A stretch of DNA of 64,000 nt from Longispora fulva. GTDB lineage: Bacteria; Actinomycetota; Actinomycetes; Mycobacteriales; Micromonosporaceae. Shown here piece by piece: positions 60,841-64,000 of this stretch. The number at the start of each line of letters is the position of its first letter. Position 1 is the stretch's first letter. A program made the translations under genes and the position numbers. Below the pieces are notes generated by a model. It was not told the DNA's origin. It ran no database searches and worked only from the letters and a program-made list of their open reading frames with translations. Location of the stretch: the NCBI RefSeq assembly GCF_015751905.1, contig NZ_JADOUF010000001.1, forward strand, positions 4,464,001-4,528,000, read 5' to 3'.

Positions 60841-61212
60841 TTGAACGCATTGCAGCAGCTCATCCGCTCAAGGATGGAGGATCGCCGATGGTCGTACGGC
60901 GATGTCGCCCAACGCGGCGGCCTGCCTCGCTCCACCGTGCACCACATCGCGACCACTGACCGACTCACCCGCCCCCCTAATCCGACCACACTCGAGCGCC
61001 TGGCCATCGGCCTGGAGGTGCCGCTCGACACCGTCCGCGCGGCGGCAGCCGACGCCGCCGGTCTGAGCACCTGGCACCAATCGGTGACCGATCCCGAGAT
61101 CGACGTCCTAGTGGCAGGACTCACACAACTCAGCCCACAGGACCGCAGGCATGTCCAGGCGCTGGTGGAGTCCCTTCTGGATGACGAACGCCGCCGCAAC
61201 GATCTTCCCTGA
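60841..61212 (+). CDS. Small XRE-type HTH regulator
   Basis: 123 residues from a TTG start (NALQQLIRSRMEDRRWSYGD). The helix-turn-helix is DVAQRGGLPRSTVHHIATT, then TLERLAIGLEVPLDTVRAAA. The C-terminal 40 residues are helical (LTQLSPQDRRHVQALVESLL). Similar small regulators are common and numerous in streptomycetes and relatives. CGAGG precedes the start; the leader has the TTGGAC repeats above. Confidence 0.78.
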   Translation: MNALQQLIRSRMEDRRWSYGDVAQRGGLPRSTVHHIATTDRLTRPPNPTTLERLAIGLEVPLDTVRAAAADAAGLSTWHQSVTDPEIDVLVAGLTQLSPQDRRHVQALVESLLDDERRRNDLP

Positions 61213-61228
61213 CACCGATTTCACGCGG

Positions 61229-61244
61229 GTAACCCTTACGTAAC
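61229..61244. promoter_or_regulatory. GTAAC direct repeat, OmpR-family-like box
   Basis: GTAAC at 61229-61233 and 61240-61244 are phased by 11 bp, followed by CGTTATGGGCTTACGG. Direct GTAAC repeats resemble sites of the actinobacterial response regulator MtrA (family knowledge). The site lies 59 bp before the 68-residue gene. Confidence 0.4.
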
Positions 61245-61302
61245 AACCCGTTATGGGCTTACGGTAGTCGGTGTGAGCGCCGATCTCCGTTAGGGGGAGC
61301 CG

Positions 61303-61509
61303 ATGCGGGTCGTGCGCTGTTCGACATTGCCCGTGCTGGTGCGGATCGCCGACCGGGATGACGTCCTGGTTTCCGTACCGGCATGTCTGTCGACAGAGGA
61401 CGTACTGTCGCTGGCCTTTCTCGTGCTGTGCCGCGAGGAGTACTGCGAGTTGAGCCGAGAGCTCGCCCTGGGAGTGGGCGAGCTCGTGTTGGGACGGGCG
61501 TCAGAGTGA
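61303..61509 (+). CDS. Small protein of unknown function (68 residues)
   Basis: TAGGGGGAGCCG gives a good ribosome site for the ATG. The protein has a hydrophobic core, STLPVLVRIADRDDVLVSVP, and two cysteines in VLCREEYCELSREL, then a short tail. No family recognised. The stop overlaps the 3' end of the convergent gene by nine bases. Located 90 bp after the HTH gene, possibly under a GTAAC-type site. Confidence 0.55.
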   Translation: MRVVRCSTLPVLVRIADRDDVLVSVPACLSTEDVLSLAFLVLCREEYCELSRELALGVGELVLGRASE

Positions 61510-62562
61510 CCGCAGGTCGAGGAAGTGCCAGACGAGGGACTCGTGGTCCCCTGTCGACCAGCACAGGACGCCGTCACGGACCAGAACTCCGTAGGCCGTG
61601 GACTCCACGAGCACGGCCCTGCGGCGCCCGATGTCGTACAACCAGACCTTGAGGGCGCTGCCGGTCGCGTTGGACACCCCGGGGGTCGAGTACACCTCGT
61701 AGCGGTCCAGCGGGGCCGGACCGAAGCCGAGCGGCTGCGCGTCGGGTCCACCGATCCGGCGCGCGTCCGTGCCGTCCGTCCGGCGCAGCTCGAAGTCCCC
61801 ACTGCCGTCCATCGTGGTCGTCACCGACCGGCACCACGCCGGTGAGCAGGTCAACTGCCGGCCCGGGACCTCCGCCTCCGGCCGCCGCTCGCCGGTCGCC
61901 AGGTTGCGCAGCTCCATCGGCCGGCCCGGCGCCGCCACGGTCCACGGCCACGCGGACAACACCACGTTCCCAGGGACCGGCAGCCGGGTCACCGCCCCGC
62001 CGCCGACCGGCACCGACCGGATCTCCGTGTCCGCCTCGCCGACCGCCGACGCCCACCGGACCTGGCCCTCGGCGACCTGGATGTCGTAGCCCGTGCCGTA
62101 GATCAGCGGACTGCCGGTGTCGGCCGTGAGCTGCCGGGCCGGCCCCCCGGCCCGCGCGGCCGTCCACACCGTGTAACTGACCCTGCCGTCGCCGCCCGAC
62201 GCGCTGCGCAGCCAGAACAGCCCCTCGGCCGTCGCCGTGACCGCGTCGACGGACGACGCCCGGTCGGCCGGGGCCAGCTCGCGGTAGCCGCCCGGGGAGC
62301 GGAGCACGAACGACGGCGCCGCCGCCTCCACGGCCAGACTCCCCACCGAGTTCTCATGATCGAGAAACAGCATCGGCGTGTACGACTGCCCGTCGGCCCC
62401 CATCGCCGGCAGCGCCCCCGTCACCGCCTTCGGCCACACGGAGGCCACGGTCGCCGGGCCGGCCGGGGCCCGCCGGGGCGACTCCGAGGTCGGCAGCGCC
62501 AGCAGCGCCCCCACGGCGGCCACCGCCGCCACCGTGCCCAGCCGCAGTCTGAGGTCGGTCAC
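61501..62562 (-). CDS. Exported protein with beta-propeller-like repeats, unknown
   Basis: 353 residues. An N-terminal hydrophobic segment (LGTVAAVAAVGALLALPTS) suggests a signal or anchor. The remainder is rich in short strands with repeats such as GLFWLRSASGGDGRVSYTVW, VRWASAVGEADTEIRSVPVG and LKVWLYDIGRRRAVLVE, typical of TolB-like propellers. Two cysteines in QLTCSPAWCRS may form a disulfide. GTG start without clear ribosome site. No family assignment possible. Confidence 0.65.
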   Translation of the reverse strand: MTDLRLRLGTVAAVAAVGALLALPTSESPRRAPAGPATVASVWPKAVTGALPAMGADGQSYTPMLFLDHENSVGSLAVEAAAPSFVLRSPGGYRELAPADRASSVDAVTATAEGLFWLRSASGGDGRVSYTVWTAARAGGPARQLTADTGSPLIYGTGYDIQVAEGQVRWASAVGEADTEIRSVPVGGGAVTRLPVPGNVVLSAWPWTVAAPGRPMELRNLATGERRPEAEVPGRQLTCSPAWCRSVTTTMDGSGDFELRRTDGTDARRIGGPDAQPLGFGPAPLDRYEVYSTPGVSNATGSALKVWLYDIGRRRAVLVESTAYGVLVRDGVLCWSTGDHESLVWHFLDLRSL

Positions 62563-62610
62563 GTGCGCGAAGCCCGGTCCAGCATGCCGCCGAGATTACC
62601 TGGGAAAAAG

Positions 62611-62643
62611 AGTTGGCAGCGGCTGGGGCGGCGGCATAACGTA
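62611..62643 (+). promoter_or_regulatory. Putative promoter of structured RNA
   Basis: TTGGCA (about 62611) and ATAACG (about 62637) are separated by roughly 17-20 bases, facing the plus-strand RNA element that starts shortly after. A start near 62648 is inferred, not shown. Confidence 0.4.
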
Positions 62644-62647
62644 GCCA

Positions 62648-62860
62648 TCGAGACGTTGAGAGGAGGTGGTCCAGAGTTGAGTAAGAATCGGACACATGAG
62701 GTGGCTGTTTCTTAGCCGCGGTCCTTCTGGACTCTCGATGGTCGCTGGCCGGACGCGGTGCGGCGACAGAGACAGCCATCTGATCCCCGGGGTGCCGGAG
62801 CTTGTCCTCCCGGCCCGTGCCGCAAGGCGCGGAAGCACCCCGGGGATCACCCTTTTCCAG
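62648..62860 (+). ncRNA. Putative structured small RNA with 12-codon ORF
   Basis: Three stem sets are visible on the plus strand. P1: 62700-62712 pairs with 62768-62780, 13 bp including two G-U pairs. Within it, 62716-62720/62754-62758 (CCGCG/CGCGG) and GTCC-TTCT-GGAC at 62721-62732. P2: TGATCCCCGGGGTGC (62781-62795) pairs perfectly with 62835-62849, and is capped by a hairpin CCGTGCC-GCAA-GGCGCGG (62115-62132 offset within 62815-62832) with a GNRA loop and another G-U. The G-U pairs would be mismatches on the minus strand, so the plus transcript is the functional one. P2 is followed by CCCTTTTCC, a possible end. No family recognised. Confidence 0.55.
62677..62715 (+). CDS. 12-residue peptide ORF inside structured RNA
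   Basis: TTG start with AGGAGGT at 62661-62667, the strongest Shine-Dalgarno in this part of the window, encoding SKNRTHEVAVS after the initiator and ending in TAG. The last four codons form the 5' strand of stem P1, so a ribosome moving through would melt it, a layout seen in leader-peptide attenuators. The coding call rests on the ribosome site and structure only. Confidence 0.4.
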   Translation: MSKNRTHEVAVS

Positions 62861-62863
62861 ATC

Positions 62864-62910
62864 ACAAACTTTTTCTGTTACGGCGACACCCGGCCCGGTC
62901 TCCAGCGGCA
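62864..62910 (-). promoter_or_regulatory. Conserved element, second copy
   Basis: Second copy of the element found at 37060-37108. On the minus strand it reads GGAGACCGGGCCGGGTGTCG, CCGTAAC, nine bases, TTGTGATC. It starts shortly after the stop of the desulfhydrase-like gene and ends at the edge of the structured RNA. Role unknown. Confidence 0.45.
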
Positions 62911-62916
62911 CGATCC

Positions 62917-63843
62917 CTACCAGAGTGGGGCATACCGCTCGGCGAAGACGCCCGGTAGCCCGCCGGTGTGCAGGAAGACCGTGGTGGCCTCCGGATCCAA
63001 CTCCCCGTCCCTGACCCCGGCCGCGAGCGCCGCCATGGCCTTGCCGGTGTAGACCGGGTCGAGGATCAGCCCCGTCGTCCGCGCCGTCAGCCCGATCGCC
63101 GCGAGGGCCTCACGGGTCGGCACTCCGTAGCCGCCGCCCAGGTGGCGCTCGTCGAGCACCAGCTCCCCCGCCGGGGCCGGCCGACCCGCCAGCGCCGCCG
63201 CCTCCCCCGCGAGCCGCCGCACCCGGTCGCGCAGGTCCGCGAACTCCGTGACCCGGACGCCACCGACCAGCCCCCAGTCGCCGAACCCGGCCGCGAGCCC
63301 GGCGTGCGTCCCCGCCGAACCCGTCGCCGTCACGACCAGCCGCACGTCGGGCACCTGCGCCCGGAGTTCGTCGGCCGCCCGGACGTAGCCGAGCGCACCC
63401 AGCGGGGAACTGCCGCCGAACGGGACCAGGTAGCCGCCCCGGGCCGCCGTCGCCGCCGCGATCGCGTCCTCCAGCGGGCCGGTGGTCCACTCGACCGTGG
63501 CCCCGAGCAGCCGGTCGAGGACCAGGTTGCCGCTGGCCTGCGCCGGCGGATCCCCGGCGAGCACCAGATGACATCCGAGCCCCAGGTACGCGGCAGCCGC
63601 CGCCGTCGCCCGGGCATGGTTGCTCTGCGGGCCGCCGCCGGTGACCAAGAGAGTGTGGCCGGCCGCCTGGGCATCGGCGCACAGATACTCCAACTTGCGG
63701 GCCTTGTTGCCGCCCCCGGCCAGGCCGGTCAGGTCGTCGCGCTTGATCCACAGGGCGCCGGGGCGCATGCCGATCGCCGCGGCCAGCCGGTCGGCGCGCT
63801 GCACCGGGGTCGCCCCCGACGTGAACTCCACCCTCGCATCCAT
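62917..63843 (-). CDS. D-cysteine desulfhydrase/ACC deaminase-like PLP enzyme
   Basis: 308 residues, fold type II PLP enzyme. ALWIKRDDLTGLAGGGNKAR with KLEYL contains the PLP lysine in GGGNKARKLEY; VTGGGPQSNHARATAAAAA, VVTATGSAGTHAGLAAGF and LDPVYTGKAMAAL are the other family landmarks. It cleaves D-cysteine to pyruvate, ammonia and sulfide, or opens 1-aminocyclopropane-1-carboxylate; the two cannot be told apart here. Cytosolic. The ATG at 63843 has only a weak ribosome site. Confidence 0.9.
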   Translation of the reverse strand: MDARVEFTSGATPVQRADRLAAAIGMRPGALWIKRDDLTGLAGGGNKARKLEYLCADAQAAGHTLLVTGGGPQSNHARATAAAAAYLGLGCHLVLAGDPPAQASGNLVLDRLLGATVEWTTGPLEDAIAAATAARGGYLVPFGGSSPLGALGYVRAADELRAQVPDVRLVVTATGSAGTHAGLAAGFGDWGLVGGVRVTEFADLRDRVRRLAGEAAALAGRPAPAGELVLDERHLGGGYGVPTREALAAIGLTARTTGLILDPVYTGKAMAALAAGVRDGELDPEATTVFLHTGGLPGVFAERYAPLW

Positions 63844-63863
63844 CCGCCATGTGTACCCGAAAG

Positions 63864-64000
63864 TCAGTCAACGGCGAGCAGAATCGCCTCCGCCGGCTGG
63901 GTCGCCGGGTCCAGCCGCCGCTGTAGCAGGCTGGCCCCGGCGGCGGCGGCCCGGAACCGCTCGGGCAGGTCCTCCCCCGGCCCGTGGTGTCCGCTGCCGG
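63864..64000 (-). CDS. C-terminal fragment of an unidentified gene (5' truncated)
   Basis: Minus-strand frame open from the right edge to TGA at 63866-63864, encoding GPGEDLPERFRAAAAGASLL, then QRRLDPATQPAEAILLAVD. Third positions are nearly all G or C, as in real genes here. It ends 20 bases before the desulfhydrase-like start on the same strand, so the two could be in one operon. Too short to identify. Confidence 0.5.
   Translation of the reverse strand, partial: GSGHHGPGEDLPERFRAAAAGASLLQRRLDPATQPAEAILLAVD

Noticed and set aside
62354-62911. Minus-strand protein of 185 codons opposite the structured RNA
   Set aside because: No domain; its start overlaps the conserved element and the rest is antisense to the paired stems, so the coding look is incidental.
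1-64000. CRISPR arrays, tRNA or rRNA genes, insertion sequences, integrases
   Set aside because: None seen: no regularly spaced repeat arrays, no cloverleaf or rRNA-like sequence noticed, and no transposase or integrase motifs. A tRNA scan and IS search would settle this.

Overview
The window is very GC-rich DNA with strong G/C third-position codon bias. Large AfsR/SARP and LAL-type regulators, a DUF574 methyltransferase, cytochrome P450s, a DUF3516 helicase, an actinobacterial-type cobaltochelatase and several leaderless or GTG/TTG starts point to a filamentous actinomycete, most likely Micromonosporaceae (inference from gene content; no rRNA is present). I saw no tRNA, rRNA, insertion sequence or CRISPR array. 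Both window edges cut a gene: the helicase on the left and an unidentified minus-strand gene on the right.

Layout. 1-7000: helicase, LAL/LuxR regulator, DHFR-like reductase and berberine-bridge-type flavoprotein, with two convergent pairs that share a CTAG stop. 7000-10600: a YndJ/DUF1990 pair behind twin palindromic operators, then a compact putative RiPP locus (52-residue precursor, radical SAM/SPASM maturase, ArsR-type regulator). 10600-22600: lipoprotein, SDR, membrane proteins, S41 peptidase, DrrAB-type ABC exporter behind 11-bp-phased direct repeats, and two divergent giant SARP regulators. 22600-25300: an Mth938-like protein, then four tiny cysteine-containing proteins divergent from an XRE regulator and a CYTH protein. 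25400-33900: EboC-like hydrolase, beta-propeller lipoprotein, a membrane protein fused to a DyP peroxidase, cupredoxin lipoprotein, aquaporin and L,D-transpeptidase. 33900-39500: a cobalamin operon led by a clear cobalamin riboswitch. 39600-44200: glucosaminidase and a third SARP. 44360-58230: an exopolysaccharide region resembling Pel/galactosaminogalactan systems (secreted deacetylase, PelF-type glycosyltransferase, membrane protein, nucleotidyltransferase, epimerase; then a separate operon with two GH114-like hydrolases, a nucleotide-sugar dehydrogenase and an epimerase), interrupted by an MFS pump and a P450. 58300-64000: P450, DUF574 methyltransferase, HTH regulator, small proteins, a likely structured RNA and a D-cysteine desulfhydrase/ACC deaminase-like enzyme.

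The strongest candidates for undescribed biology are (1) the minimal radical-SAM RiPP locus at 8373-10566; (2) a plus-strand structured RNA at about 62648-62860, with a 12-codon ORF behind a near-perfect Shine-Dalgarno, whose stems contain G-U pairs that fit only the plus transcript and include a GNRA-capped hairpin; (3) the membrane/DyP fusion with a perfect 18-bp hairpin buried in its linker; and (4) the exopolysaccharide gene set combining a CE18-like deacetylase, PelF and two GH114-like hydrolases.
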